From positions 266,503 to 330,502 of the forward strand of contig JAWKVC010000002.1 in the NCBI GenBank assembly GCA_041398245.1: a stretch of DNA of 64,000 nt, given 5' to 3'. Of this stretch, positions 41,076 to 50,503 are shown piece after piece; the first letter of the stretch is position 1; each line of letters starts with the position of its first letter. This DNA is from UBA7672 sp041398245 (lineage in GTDB: Bacteria > Pseudomonadota > Alphaproteobacteria > Caulobacterales > Hyphomonadaceae). The position numbers and the translations under genes were made by a program. The notes beneath the pieces are model-generated. The model was not told the DNA's origin. It saw only the letters and a list, made by a program, of their open reading frames with translations, and made no database searches.

Positions 41076-41708
41076 ATGACATCGAAAATCATCGCCAGCG
41101 CGGTCGCGCTGGCCGCAAGCCTCTTGCCGGTTGCCTTCGCGCAGGAAGGCTATCTTGGCGAAATCCGGCAGTTCGGCATGAACTTCTGCCCGCGGGGATG
41201 GGCGCCGACAAATGGGCAGCTGCTTTCAATCTCGCAGAACACTGCGTTGTTCAGCCTGCTTGGCACGACCTATGGCGGGGATGGACGAACCACCTTTGCC
41301 CTACCGAACCTCGCGCCCCTGTCGAACACGAGCACATCCTCTATGCCCGCAAGCCCCGTCGGCGGCGAAGCACGGGTGTACGAACACTGCGATTTCGAGG
41401 GCTGGAGCCTTCCGCTCGGTCTTGGCGATTATCGCGCTTCCGATCTTCGCGCGCCCTATACCAACAACAATGTCTCGGCCGTGCGCGCGTCGCCCGGCTG
41501 GCAGGTGACGCTGTTCGATGGCGACAATCTTGACGGCCAGTCGGTCACGATCACGGGCCAGGACAGCTGTCTCGTGGCGCGCAACTTCAACGACCGCACA
41601 TCGAGCATTCGGGTCACGCGCTCAACACCCACGCCAGCGCCTGCAACAGGCAAACCTGCCGGCGTCAGCTGCATCGCGACTGTGGGAATATACCCGTCAC
41701 GGCAATAG
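41076..41708 (+). CDS. Secreted phage tail-collar / beta-gamma-crystallin chimera
   Basis: A 210-residue protein with a signal peptide (about 1-22, ending VAFAQ). Residues 26-80 are a phage tail-collar domain of the microcystin-dependent-protein kind (GEIRQFGMNFCPRGW, NGQLLSISQNTALFSLLGTT, YGGDGRTTFALPNL). Residues 99-182 read as a beta-gamma-crystallin domain: ARVYEHCDFEGWSLPLGLGDY and TLFDGDNLDGQSVTI with the usual F/Y-x-G motifs. The final CIATVGIYPSR (199-209) matches the standard closing segment of tail-collar proteins. So the crystallin module replaces the collar domain's middle. Confidence 0.82.
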   Translation: MTSKIIASAVALAASLLPVAFAQEGYLGEIRQFGMNFCPRGWAPTNGQLLSISQNTALFSLLGTTYGGDGRTTFALPNLAPLSNTSTSSMPASPVGGEARVYEHCDFEGWSLPLGLGDYRASDLRAPYTNNNVSAVRASPGWQVTLFDGDNLDGQSVTITGQDSCLVARNFNDRTSSIRVTRSTPTPAPATGKPAGVSCIATVGIYPSRQ

Positions 41709-41791
41709 TTCTGCGGCGTTTGACACGCATCAAGGACGGTTGCACGTTCAAAGTCCTCATTGGGAGTGAGGTTTGGAAAGGGAATGCTGCA

Positions 41792-42325
41792 ATGCGTGCT
41801 GGTCTGGTCCTGTCGTCACTTGCGTTGATTGGTCTTGCCGCGTGCGCACCCGCAGCAACGGAGAAGCCTGCGGCCGAAACCCCCACTGCCGAGGCATCGA
41901 CGCCAATGGCGCGGCCGATCACGCTTCCGGTCAGCATCAACGCCGTGATGGTCGCGCTGGTTGATCACGCGTCCGAGCCGCTGTGGCTTGATGCTTACGA
42001 GCCGCCGACGACCGATGAAGGCTGGCGCGCAGCAGAGCATCACGCCTATCAGATGGCGGTTGGCGGCAAGCTGATCCAGCTCGCCGGCACGGGCCCCAAC
42101 GACGAGACATGGGTCGCCGAACCGAAATGGATCCGGATGGCCGACGAGATGAGCGCCGCCGGCATGGATGCGCTGGCCGCCGCGAAGGCGCGCAATGTCG
42201 ACCTGCTCAATACGGCTGGCGATCGCCTGGTGGCAGCCTGCGAGGCCTGCCACAAGGAATACAAGCTCGGCCTGCCCTCGATGGGCATCTACAAATCGCC
42301 GGACTATCCGATCCCCGAGCGGTAG
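41792..42325 (+). CDS. Lipoprotein with a C-terminal cytochrome c' type heme site
   Basis: A 177-residue protein from ATG 41792, preceded by AAAGGGAA. The lipoprotein signal ends LIGLAACA. A Pro/Thr/Ala-rich linker leads to helices that include EHHAYQMAVGGKLIQLAG and end in the heme site CEACH at 150-154, followed by KEYKLGLPSMG. Length and C-terminal heme suggest the cytochrome c' / c556 fold. It is the third heme lipoprotein in the window and has no obvious partner gene. Confidence 0.82.
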   Translation: MRAGLVLSSLALIGLAACAPAATEKPAAETPTAEASTPMARPITLPVSINAVMVALVDHASEPLWLDAYEPPTTDEGWRAAEHHAYQMAVGGKLIQLAGTGPNDETWVAEPKWIRMADEMSAAGMDALAAAKARNVDLLNTAGDRLVAACEACHKEYKLGLPSMGIYKSPDYPIPER

Positions 42326-42343
42326 TCGCGTACGAGCGGATCG

Positions 42344-43093
42344 TCAGCCCGCCAGACGCGCCATTTCTTCGTCGGACAGCTCGTAATTGCCGTAGACGTT
42401 CTGCACGTCGTCGCAGTCCTCGAGCTGTTCGATCATCTTCATCAGCAGATCGGCATTGTCGCCTTCGATGCTGACGGTGTTGAGCGGCTTCCAGATAAGC
42501 GCCGTTGATGACGCCTCACCCTTGATCTTGCTCTCGAGCGCGGCGGCGACCTCGGCGAGGTCGGCGCGCTCGGTGTAGATGTAGTGGCCATCAGCGTCGC
42601 TCTTCACATCGGTGGCGCCCGCCTCGATGGCGGCTTCCATGATGGCGTCCTCGCTGCCGGCTTCCGGCGGATAGATGATCTCGCCGACATGCTCGAAGCC
42701 CGACGACACCGCGCCGGTCTGCCCGAGATTGCCGCCATTCTTGGTGAAGGCGGTGCGCACATCGGTGGCGGCGCGGTTCTTGTTATCGGTGGAGCATTCC
42801 ACGATCAGGCCGACGCCGCCGGGGGCGAAGCCCTCATAGCGGATCGCTTCGTAGTTGGCGCCGTCCCCGCCCGCGCCCTTGTCGACGGCGCGCTGGATGT
42901 TGTCCTTCGGCATCGAGGCGGCCTTGGCGTTATTGATCGCCAGGCGCAGGCGCGGGTTGAAGGCGGGGTCGGCCATGCCGGTCTTGGCGGCGACGGTAAT
43001 CTCCTTCGCCAGCTTGGAGAACAGCTTGGCCTTGGCCTTGTCGGCCTTGCCCTTGCGATGCTGGATGTTGGCCCATTTGCTATGGCCGGCCAT
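42344..43093 (-). CDS. yebC: YebC/PmpR-family protein
   Basis: A 249-residue protein of the YebC/TACO1 family, involved in gene regulation and in helping ribosomes through proline-rich stretches. It begins MAGHSKWANIQHRKGKADKA, which is diagnostic, followed by ITVAAKTG, NPRLRLAINNAKAASMPKDN, GGVGLIVECSTDNKNR and GGNLGQTGAVSSGFEHVG. Length is normal. It is isolated in this window; ruvC, a frequent neighbour, is not seen. Confidence 0.95.
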   Translation of the reverse strand: MAGHSKWANIQHRKGKADKAKAKLFSKLAKEITVAAKTGMADPAFNPRLRLAINNAKAASMPKDNIQRAVDKGAGGDGANYEAIRYEGFAPGGVGLIVECSTDNKNRAATDVRTAFTKNGGNLGQTGAVSSGFEHVGEIIYPPEAGSEDAIMEAAIEAGATDVKSDADGHYIYTERADLAEVAAALESKIKGEASSTALIWKPLNTVSIEGDNADLLMKMIEQLEDCDDVQNVYGNYELSDEEMARLAG

Positions 43094-43274
43094 GGATATC
43101 TCTCATTGACGTGACTTTGCGCCCTCAAAGGGCTTGCGGCCCGCATAGCCGAGACAGACCCGGCGTAGCAAGCTTTCCGGGCCTGCTTCTCACCGAGGTT
43201 TCATGCATCAGGCCATCGCCTGCGCCGGGCCGGGCGCTATGCTGCGACCCATGCGAATCCGACGGGAGACCGTG

Positions 43275-43850
43275 ATGCGGCGAGAGACTGCGCTGGGGGT
43301 GATGCTGGCGGCCATGCTGGGCCTTGCGGCCTGCAGCGGCGGCGATCCGGCGACCGGCGGCGAAAGCGTCGAGGCGCCCCCGGTCCCAGTGGTTCCGGCG
43401 GCTCCGCCTCCCGCGCCCGCGCCGCCGCCGCCGCCCAAGGGGCCAGCCCCCGGACGCTGGCAGATCACCACCACCCTGCAGGGCCTGCCCGGTGCAAGCA
43501 GCATGACCAGCCCGCCGCACATCGACTGCCTGCGCGACCAGATCAGCCTCGCGGAGGCGCACATGCGTCAGGCGCAAGCAGGCGTGGACTGTTCCGGCTA
43601 TTCCTTCCGGCAGGAGGGAACCAGCGTCATCGGGTCCTACACCTGCACCGCTGCGGACGGATCAAGAGCCTCGGTCGAGGCGACCACATCCGGCGACATG
43701 ATGCGCGCTTACACCACCACCGTGGTCAGCACGACGGAAGAGCCCAAGCCGGGCATGCCCGAGACCGTCACCGTCATGGTCGTGGCCGAAAGGCTTGGTG
43801 ATTGCGACGCCGCTCCGCCACCGATCCTGCCGCCTCCACCGGCACAATAA
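43275..43850 (+). CDS. Lipoprotein with a DUF3617-like domain
   Basis: A 191-residue protein from ATG 43275, with GGGAG six bases upstream; the ATG at 43251 is possible. The signal ends LGLAACSGG, a lipobox. A Pro-rich linker (about 30-60) precedes a domain starting PGRWQITTTLQGLPG, with cysteines in HIDCLRD, VDCSGYS and YTCTA, in the style of DUF3617 secreted proteins. The C-terminus is again Pro-rich. Function unknown. Confidence 0.75.
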   Translation: MRRETALGVMLAAMLGLAACSGGDPATGGESVEAPPVPVVPAAPPPAPAPPPPPKGPAPGRWQITTTLQGLPGASSMTSPPHIDCLRDQISLAEAHMRQAQAGVDCSGYSFRQEGTSVIGSYTCTAADGSRASVEATTSGDMMRAYTTTVVSTTEEPKPGMPETVTVMVVAERLGDCDAAPPPILPPPPAQ

Positions 43851-43980
43851 CCGCGACCGAACAGCTGTTCGCATTCCGGGTGGACCAGTCTATAGGTGCA
43901 GCGCAACATGAGGAATCGCGTGGGGGCCGCGGGCCGCCGGCGCGGCTCCCCCTGCGGCGCATGAACTAGGGAAACCCGCC

Positions 43981-44874
43981 ATGCCTGTCCCTCCCTTCGG
44001 TGATGATCCGGTCGCCGACCTCATCTCGCTGCTGGACCTCGAACGGATCGAGGTGAACCTCTTCCGGGGCCAGTCGCCCGACGACGGCATGAAGCGGGTG
44101 TTTGGCGGCCAGGTGATCGCGCAGGCGCTGGTTGCGGCCTATCGCACGGTCCAGGGCCGCACCTGCCATTCGCTGCACGCCTATTTCATCCGTCCCGGCG
44201 ATCCCTCCGTGCCGATCCTCTACGAGGTCGATCGCGCCCGCGACGGCAAGAGCTTCACCACACGCCGCGTCACGGCCGTGCAGCATGGCGAGCAGATCTT
44301 CAACCTCGCCGCGTCCTTCCAGGTGCCCGAGCAGGGCTTCGTCCACCAGTCGCCCATGCCGCCCGTGAAACAGCCGGACGAACTCAAGAGCGAGGACGAG
44401 CTTCGCGCCATGGCGAAGGATCACATCCCGAAGGAATTCCAGAAGCAGTTCGCGCGGCCGCGTCCGATCGAGCTCAAGCCGGTCGATCCGCGCCAGATGA
44501 TCAGCCCGGCCAAGACCGAGCCGAAGAAGCAGATGTGGCTGCGGGCGCGCGGCAAGGTCGATGGCGGCGATATCCCGCTGCAGCAATGCCTGCTGGCCTA
44601 CGCCTCGGACATGGGCATTCTCGACACATCGACCAAACCGCACGGCGTCAACTGGTTCACGGGCGGCGTGCAGATGGCCTCGCTCGACCATTCGATGTGG
44701 TTTCACGAGCCGTTCGATATTTCCGACTGGCTGCTCTATGCGATGGATTCGCCCTCCGCCTCGGGCGCGCGTGGCTTCAATCGCGGCGAGATCTTCACCA
44801 AGGGTGGCACGCTGGTCGCCTCGGTTACGCAGGAGGGCCTGATGCGCCCGCGCGAGTCGAAGTTCAGGAACTGA
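43981..44874 (+). CDS. tesB: Acyl-CoA thioesterase II
   Basis: A 297-residue double-hotdog thioesterase that hydrolyses medium- and long-chain acyl-CoA. Landmarks are NLFRGQSPDDGMKRVFGGQVIAQAL (in part), HSLHAYFIRPGDPSVPILYEV, FTTRRVTAVQHGEQIFNL, the second half with LAYASDMGIL, and SLDHSMWFHEPF with the conserved His/Asp. Length fits TesB. It stands alone on the + strand between two lipoprotein genes. Confidence 0.94.
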   Translation: MPVPPFGDDPVADLISLLDLERIEVNLFRGQSPDDGMKRVFGGQVIAQALVAAYRTVQGRTCHSLHAYFIRPGDPSVPILYEVDRARDGKSFTTRRVTAVQHGEQIFNLAASFQVPEQGFVHQSPMPPVKQPDELKSEDELRAMAKDHIPKEFQKQFARPRPIELKPVDPRQMISPAKTEPKKQMWLRARGKVDGGDIPLQQCLLAYASDMGILDTSTKPHGVNWFTGGVQMASLDHSMWFHEPFDISDWLLYAMDSPSASGARGFNRGEIFTKGGTLVASVTQEGLMRPRESKFRN

Positions 44875-44999
44875 CGCAGCGCCGCCTGCGCAGTAACGAC
44901 GTCGTTGTGGCGCTGCAACCTTTCGTAAACGCGGCGCCATGAACCATGGACATGACGCGCGAACATGGTTTGATCGGGTTGGGGCGATCGGAGACCGAG

Positions 45000-45899
45000 A
45001 TGACAATCGGCCGTATCCTTGCGTGCCCTGCCCTAGCCTTCGCGCTGGCCGCCTGCAGCGCCAGCCCGGGCGAAGAGCAGGATGCGCAAGTCTCAGACAT
45101 TGTAACCCCGACGGCGATGCAGCCGCCCGGCCCGGACGACATCGCTGTCGATCCCCCGCCGGCCGGCGCATCTGAAGCGGACGGAGCCGCCAGCGAGGAA
45201 GAGCCTGCCGCACCGGCGACCTCTCACGTTGCGCTCAAATACCTGATCGGCGACATCGACCCTGCGAACGATCCGATGTTCGCACGCATCCCGGACAAGT
45301 ATATCGGCGGCAGCCGTGTGTGGGGACACAAGGACGCCGTCGCGGCCTTCATCCGCATGGCGGAAGACGCCGCCGCCAATGGCTACAAGCTCAAGATCGT
45401 CTCGGCCTTCCGTTCCTTCTCCGACCAGAAGAAGATCTGGGACGACAAGTGGACGGGCAAGACGCTTGTGGGCGGCAAGAAGCTCAACGTCTCTGTGCCC
45501 GACCCGAAGGCGCGAGCGCTCAAGATCCTCGAATTCTCATCGATGCCGGGCACGTCGCGCCATCACTGGGGTACGGATTTCGACATCAACGCGCTCGACA
45601 ACAAGTACTTCACGACGCGCGACGGAAAGCGCATCTATGACTGGCTGGTCGGCCATGCCGCGACCTATGGCTTCTGCCAGGTCTACACGGCCAAGGGCGC
45701 CGAGGGCGGCCGGACCACGGGATACGAGGAAGAGAAATGGCACTGGTCATATCGACCCGTCGCGGACTGGTATCTCAAGCAGTATCCCATCGATGTCGGT
45801 TATGAGCGCCTTGAGGGTTTCGAGGGCGCGGACACCGCATCGGACATCGACGTGATCGGCAACTACGTCCAGGGCATCAACCCCGAGTGCAAGCAGTAA
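45000..45899 (+). CDS. M15-family D-Ala-D-Ala carboxypeptidase-like lipoprotein
   Basis: A 299-residue protein from ATG 45000 (GGAGA upstream). The signal ends ALAACSA, a lipobox, followed by an acidic linker of about 65 residues. The VanY/M15B domain has IVSAFRSFSDQKKIW, the zinc motif SRHHWGTDFDIN (His and Asp ligands) and EKWHWSY with the third His. The enzyme would trim D-Ala from peptidoglycan stem peptides. Anchoring in a membrane facing the wall fits this. Confidence 0.87.
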   Translation: MTIGRILACPALAFALAACSASPGEEQDAQVSDIVTPTAMQPPGPDDIAVDPPPAGASEADGAASEEEPAAPATSHVALKYLIGDIDPANDPMFARIPDKYIGGSRVWGHKDAVAAFIRMAEDAAANGYKLKIVSAFRSFSDQKKIWDDKWTGKTLVGGKKLNVSVPDPKARALKILEFSSMPGTSRHHWGTDFDINALDNKYFTTRDGKRIYDWLVGHAATYGFCQVYTAKGAEGGRTTGYEEEKWHWSYRPVADWYLKQYPIDVGYERLEGFEGADTASDIDVIGNYVQGINPECKQ

Positions 45900-45956
45900 C
45901 CACATTCCCCGGCTAGTCAGACGCCGCGCTTCGCGGCAGTCTCGACGCCGGTCAGG

Positions 45957-46880
45957 ATGGGGTTTCCGGTGCAAGTGAGATCAGCAGGGCTTGCCGCGAT
46001 CCTTCTCGCGACCGCGGCCCCGGCATGGGCGCAAATCCCCCGCACACCCGACGGCCATCCGGACATGCAGGGGTTCTGGGCGACCGAGTTCCTGACGCCG
46101 CTCGAACGCCCCGACAAATTCCCGGACCTGATCATCAAGCCTGACCAGCGCGAGGCCGCGATCAAGGAGTTCACGCCGGACTTCGGCAAGGTTTACGACC
46201 CGGAACTGGACTACACGTTCCCGACAGGCCTGCTTGTGATGGGCGGTGAAGCGCGGTCATCGGTTCTGATCGAACCGGCGGACGGCAAGCTGCCGTTGAC
46301 CGCGCTTGCGCGCGCGGCGGCGGATCACTTCGAACGGGACTACGATGGGCCGGAGAACCGCCCGGGGGCCGAACGCTGCGTCGACAGCCTGAGCCATGCG
46401 CCGCTGCGGTCCGTCAGCTTCGTGATCCCGTTTCAGCTCGTGCAAACGCCCGACGCAATCGTCCTCTCCATGGACGACACCGACCCGGTTCGAATCGTTC
46501 CGATGGGCGGCTCGCCCCTGCCGGACGCCATCCGCACCATGGGCGGCTCCTCGCGGGGGCGATGGGAAGGCGACACGCTGGTGATCGAGACGGATCACAT
46601 CTCCATCTCGCATCATAGCGGCATTGCCTGGCGCGACGCCGCGCTGGTCACCGAGGACAGCGTGGTGATCGAGCGACTCACCCTCACCTCCGCCGACGAG
46701 ATGCTCTACCAGTTCACGGTCAGGGATCCTGCGCTCTACAAACAGCCATGGCTGGCGGAGCACACGATCCAGCGATCCGCTCACCCGCCGCTTGAATATG
46801 CCTGTCACGAGGGCAACCATGGCCTTCTCAACATCCTGACGGCGGCGCGTATGGGCCTGCAGGAAGACGACAAGAAATAG
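45957..46880 (+). CDS. Secreted protein of unknown function
   Basis: A 307-residue protein with a signal peptide ending APAWAQIPRTPDG. The family pattern I recognise only loosely: DGHPDMQGFWATE near the start, SSRGRWEGDTLVIETDHI in the middle and YQFTVRDPALYKQPW near the end, seen in many secreted proteins of environmental bacteria. HHSG and one late Cys are present; no catalytic motif is certain. It is probably beta-rich. Confidence 0.75.
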   Translation: MGFPVQVRSAGLAAILLATAAPAWAQIPRTPDGHPDMQGFWATEFLTPLERPDKFPDLIIKPDQREAAIKEFTPDFGKVYDPELDYTFPTGLLVMGGEARSSVLIEPADGKLPLTALARAAADHFERDYDGPENRPGAERCVDSLSHAPLRSVSFVIPFQLVQTPDAIVLSMDDTDPVRIVPMGGSPLPDAIRTMGGSSRGRWEGDTLVIETDHISISHHSGIAWRDAALVTEDSVVIERLTLTSADEMLYQFTVRDPALYKQPWLAEHTIQRSAHPPLEYACHEGNHGLLNILTAARMGLQEDDKK

Positions 46881-46884
46881 CGCA

Positions 46885-47850
46885 GTGAAACGCTTCATCC
46901 TTGTTCACGGTGACAGCGCGGCAGGCAATCTGAAGGGCGCCCGTATCGCCGATCGTGTCGAAGGCGTGCTCACCAACCTCGTGGCCGGACCCGCGCCCGC
47001 GACAACCGACATGGCGGAATTCTATCGCCGGAAATACGCCATCTCTCCTCATTCCACCGAGATGGGAACACCTGAAATCGCGCCAGTGCTGAACAGGGCG
47101 ATGGCTTTCGAACGTTTCGAACTCTGGTTTGGGCCCCATCCGGAAACCCAACTCGGGTTGCTGCAGGTCCTCGTCGAGATGGCGATGTCACACCCCTCGC
47201 TTCTCGCAAGGGCAACATTGGTCAGTCCGGCCGAAGACCTTGGCATGGCCAGGATGGAATGGACGCGCGCGCAGACCTTTCCGGCGACGCAGATGGATGA
47301 CCCTCTTGTCGCAGACGCTCGGCGCGCATGGTCTGCCTGGTGTTCGCCGACTCCGGAAGCCTGGTGCGCACTGCTGGACGCGCCCGTCGCCCTGCCTCTG
47401 TTTGCTGCCGTCATTCCGCGTCTGCTCAGAGAGCTTCCAGATAGCGCGACAGGGCTTTCGTTCTCCGAATCTCGCTTGCTTCGCATCGTCGCAAATGGCG
47501 CACGGATGCCCTTGGACGTTTTTGACTCCCCGGACCTACTCATCGGTGATCCGTCCTACGACTATTTCACATTAGGCCAGATGCTGCTCGACATGTTCCA
47601 CGGCCCTGCGCCCCTCCTGTCGGGCACAACGGAGACAACTTTTGATCTGGCTCTGCACGAAGACATCACGCGCCATTCGGCTTTCGTAGGAAGCGAGATC
47701 GAAATCACCGCGTTGGGGCAGGACATTCTGAACAGCCAGATGGACTACCTAGCGATTGCGCCTATTGACCGCTGGTGGGGCGGAACCCACCTCAGACCGG
47801 GCAATCTCTGGCGCTGGAATTCAGCCACAAACAAACTTGTGCCACCGTGA
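46885..47850 (+). CDS. DUF1835-like protein
   Basis: A 321-residue cytoplasmic protein with a GTG start five bases after the upstream stop. It begins FILVHGDSAAGNLKGA, the DUF1835 N-terminal pattern, with GPAPATTDMAEFY behind it. The ending LTALGQDILNSQMDYLAIAPIDRWWGGTHL-like block (here split: ITALGQDILN, then DRWWGGTHLRPGNLWRW) resembles DUF3658. No function is established. Its stop overlaps the DUF488 start by four bases. Confidence 0.72.
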   Translation: MKRFILVHGDSAAGNLKGARIADRVEGVLTNLVAGPAPATTDMAEFYRRKYAISPHSTEMGTPEIAPVLNRAMAFERFELWFGPHPETQLGLLQVLVEMAMSHPSLLARATLVSPAEDLGMARMEWTRAQTFPATQMDDPLVADARRAWSAWCSPTPEAWCALLDAPVALPLFAAVIPRLLRELPDSATGLSFSESRLLRIVANGARMPLDVFDSPDLLIGDPSYDYFTLGQMLLDMFHGPAPLLSGTTETTFDLALHEDITRHSAFVGSEIEITALGQDILNSQMDYLAIAPIDRWWGGTHLRPGNLWRWNSATNKLVPP

Positions 47851-48302
47851 CACGCACGACTTTCTTCACTGTAGGCTATGAATTCGTGACGCAGGTGGAG
47901 ATGATTGCAGGCCTCGTAGAGCATGGCGTCAAACGCGTGATCGATACGCGCGACGTCGCCAATTCACGCCGCGCTGGCTTTTCCAAGAAACTGCTGGCGG
48001 CCTCGCTCGATGAAGCCGGGATCGCCTACATTCACCTGCGCGCGCTGGGCACGCCCAAGCCCGGGCGCGAAGCCAATCGCGCGGGCCGTATGGAAGAATT
48101 CTGGGCGATCTACGAGCGCGCCTTCCAGCAGCCGGAAGCGCAACTTGCCCTGCTCGAATGCGCCGATCTTTGCCGCGAGGCGCCGACGGCCCTGCTCTGC
48201 TTCTGCGGCGACGCCGCGCACTGCCATCGCGATCGGATTGCGCGCGCGCTGGAGGAGAAGGGCCTCAGGCGACGGGACATCAGTTTCCGGACAGCTGCCT
48301 GA
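47847..48302 (+). CDS. DUF488-family protein
   Basis: A 151-residue protein starting with GTG at 47847, overlapping the previous stop. It has TVGYEFVTQVEMIAGL, VIDTRDVANSRRAGFSKKLL, IAYIHLRALGTPK and LCFCGDAAHCHRDRIARAL, the full DUF488 signature with the conserved R-D, Y/F and C..CHR residues. The function is unknown. It ends at 48302, one base from the end of the convergent GT41 gene. Confidence 0.88.
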   Translation: MTRTTFFTVGYEFVTQVEMIAGLVEHGVKRVIDTRDVANSRRAGFSKKLLAASLDEAGIAYIHLRALGTPKPGREANRAGRMEEFWAIYERAFQQPEAQLALLECADLCREAPTALLCFCGDAAHCHRDRIARALEEKGLRRRDISFRTAA

Positions 48303-50351
48303 TCAGGCCGCTTGCGGGCGAGCCAGCTTCACCGGCGCCGGTTCGATCACTTCCTCGCCCGTCCACAGGCGGCCGTCAGCCGGCATCGGATGATGATAGT
48401 GCCGCCGCGCCAGCTGGGCCTGATAGAAGCCCTCGTAATCGGTGACGGCGCCCATCTCGCGCGCCTCGTGATCCTGCGCAACGCCGATGTCGAAATAGGC
48501 TTCGAGATTGGCGAGGTTCGGCTGCGGCAGCTCGCCGGCGAGATACTCGTCCCGCATCTGCCGATAGAGACCCTCAAGATGACGCGAGAGCTTCGCAACA
48601 TCGAACAGCGTGCAGGTCTCGCGATTGGCGACGACGCGGGCGCGGATGATCTCCAGCTCGCCCTTGCCGGCGCCGGCCAAATGGATGGCTTGGGCGACGA
48701 ACGCTTCCGGCGTCTCGCACACAAGATCCGGCAGGTCGGCGGCGTTGAGAAGGCTGCCGCAGACGCGGCTGGCGAAGCAGCGGCCCGACCAGGTGAGCAC
48801 CGGCACGCCCATCCACAGCGCGTCGGACGCCGTCGTGTGGGCGCCGTAGGGAACCGAATCGAGGAACAGGTCAGCGAGCGGGTAACGCGCGAGATGCCGC
48901 GGGTTCGGCAGCTTGGGCGCGAAGACCAGCCGCGCGCCATCAACGCCACGCGCTTCGGCCTGCTCGCGCAGGCGCTGGTTGGTTTCGGGTGAATAGTCGA
49001 GCAGCCAGAGCACGCTGTTTTCTGTGCCGCGCAGGATCTCCATCCAGCGATCGAAAGTGAAGCGGGTGAACTTGTGGCTGGCGTTGAAGCAGCAGAAGAC
49101 GAAGGCATCGTCCGGCAGGCCGAAGTCGGCGCGCGTTACCGGCTTGTCGTCGACGATACGCTTGCGGTCATTCGGCTGATAGCACGGCAGGCGCAGCACG
49201 CGTTCCGAATACCAGCTCTCGGCATGCTCCGGAATCGTGAAGTCATCGGCCACGATGTACTGGTGGAAGGACGATCCCATCGTGCCGGGATAGCCAAGCC
49301 AGTTGACCTGGATCGGCGCCGGGCGGCGCGCAAACACGCCGATGCGCGCATCGCGCGTGTGACCATTCACGTCGACAAGGATGTCGATGCCGTCCTCGGC
49401 GATCTTCGCGGCTGCTTCATCGTCCGTGATGCTGCGGATGTCGCGCCAGTGATCGACATTGGCCTTGATGCGCGCCTGGATCGGATCGTCCGCCTTGATG
49501 CCGGTGTAATAGGCGAAAACCTCGAAGTCGTTGCGGTCGTGCTCCTCGAAGAAGTTGACCATGAGATAGCCGACCGCGTGATGGCGCAGGTCGGACGAGA
49601 CATAGCCGATCCGCAGGCGGCGGTTGGTTTCGATCGGCGCCGAGCGGCGATCGTAGCGCGTGGTGCGCTCCTCGATCGGCGCCATGTTGCGCACATACTT
49701 GTCCGCCGCCGCGAGCTGGAACAGCGGATCGTCGGTGTAGGCGCACACCGACAAGGGATGCAGCTTCGAGACAAGGCTGCGCCGCGAGAACTTGCCGCCG
49801 TCCGGCGTCATCGGCCATTTGCATTGGGACAGCCGCGCCGCGACGAACTGTTCGGACACATCGCGCGCATCCGGCGCAAGTTCGAGGCATTGCGTCAGCG
49901 CCACTTCCGCGCCGGCCAGCTGGTGATTGTCGGACATGACGCGGCTGATCTGCTTCAGTAGCGTGACCTTGTAGTTGACGGCGTCAGCCGTCACGGTGGA
50001 CATGAGGTCAAGCGCGCTACGCCATTGCGCGACGGCTTCGCCGGCCTTCCCCTGCCGTTCGAGGCTGGAGCCGAGATTGATGGCCGCGGGCGAGAAATCC
50101 GGCTTCAGCGTCAGCGCCGCGCGAAGCTCGGCCTCGCCGCCGGGCTCATCGCCAAGCTGCTGCAGGATGGTGGAGCAATTGAAGTGGGCGATGAAGCGCA
50201 GCGGGTGCGCGTTGTTCATCGAAATCCAGATCTGGTAGAGCTGGCGCGCCTCGTCAGGCTTTACCCCGCCCGCCGCCGCCAGCAATTCCTCAAGGGCCAT
50301 GGCTCCAGACGTGATTTTCTGGATCGCAGCCTGAAACGGCGTCTGTGACAT
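48303..50351 (-). CDS. SPINDLY-type O-GlcNAc transferase (GT41) with TPR domain
   Basis: A 682-residue protein: a helical TPR region (about 1-195, including PAAINLGSSLERQGKAGEAV) and a GT41 catalytic region from about 235. Landmarks are RIGYVSSDLRHHAVGYLM (the conserved His of the active site), ILVDVNGHTRDAR, GYPGTMGS, VFCCFNASHKFT, DLFLDSVPYGAHTT and GVPVLTWSGR. GT41 enzymes move GlcNAc (or fucose in SPY) to Ser/Thr of proteins in the cytoplasm. AGGTGG lies upstream of the ATG. The gene lies immediately downstream of the Ser/Thr-rich octapeptide-repeat gene on the same strand. Confidence 0.9.
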   Translation of the reverse strand: MSQTPFQAAIQKITSGAMALEELLAAAGGVKPDEARQLYQIWISMNNAHPLRFIAHFNCSTILQQLGDEPGGEAELRAALTLKPDFSPAAINLGSSLERQGKAGEAVAQWRSALDLMSTVTADAVNYKVTLLKQISRVMSDNHQLAGAEVALTQCLELAPDARDVSEQFVAARLSQCKWPMTPDGGKFSRRSLVSKLHPLSVCAYTDDPLFQLAAADKYVRNMAPIEERTTRYDRRSAPIETNRRLRIGYVSSDLRHHAVGYLMVNFFEEHDRNDFEVFAYYTGIKADDPIQARIKANVDHWRDIRSITDDEAAAKIAEDGIDILVDVNGHTRDARIGVFARRPAPIQVNWLGYPGTMGSSFHQYIVADDFTIPEHAESWYSERVLRLPCYQPNDRKRIVDDKPVTRADFGLPDDAFVFCCFNASHKFTRFTFDRWMEILRGTENSVLWLLDYSPETNQRLREQAEARGVDGARLVFAPKLPNPRHLARYPLADLFLDSVPYGAHTTASDALWMGVPVLTWSGRCFASRVCGSLLNAADLPDLVCETPEAFVAQAIHLAGAGKGELEIIRARVVANRETCTLFDVAKLSRHLEGLYRQMRDEYLAGELPQPNLANLEAYFDIGVAQDHEAREMGAVTDYEGFYQAQLARRHYHHPMPADGRLWTGEEVIEPAPVKLARPQAA

Positions 50352-50503
50352 GAACGTCCACCTGGTGAGCGCGCGCAAGCGCTCCGGCGGACGCCGGACC
50401 TTTCGCGGGCCCAGCAGGATTGGATTTCGTTGCTCAACAAAAGGTAAATCGGGGCGGGGCCGCTGCCAACGCGACCCCTGATCCCCTTTTTTACCCCACT
50501 GCC

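Noticed and set aside
50456..50478. Hairpin GGGGCCGC / GCGACCCC between the repeat gene and the GT41 gene
   Set aside because: One mismatch, and on the leftward strand it has no T-run, so I do not call it a terminator separating the two genes.
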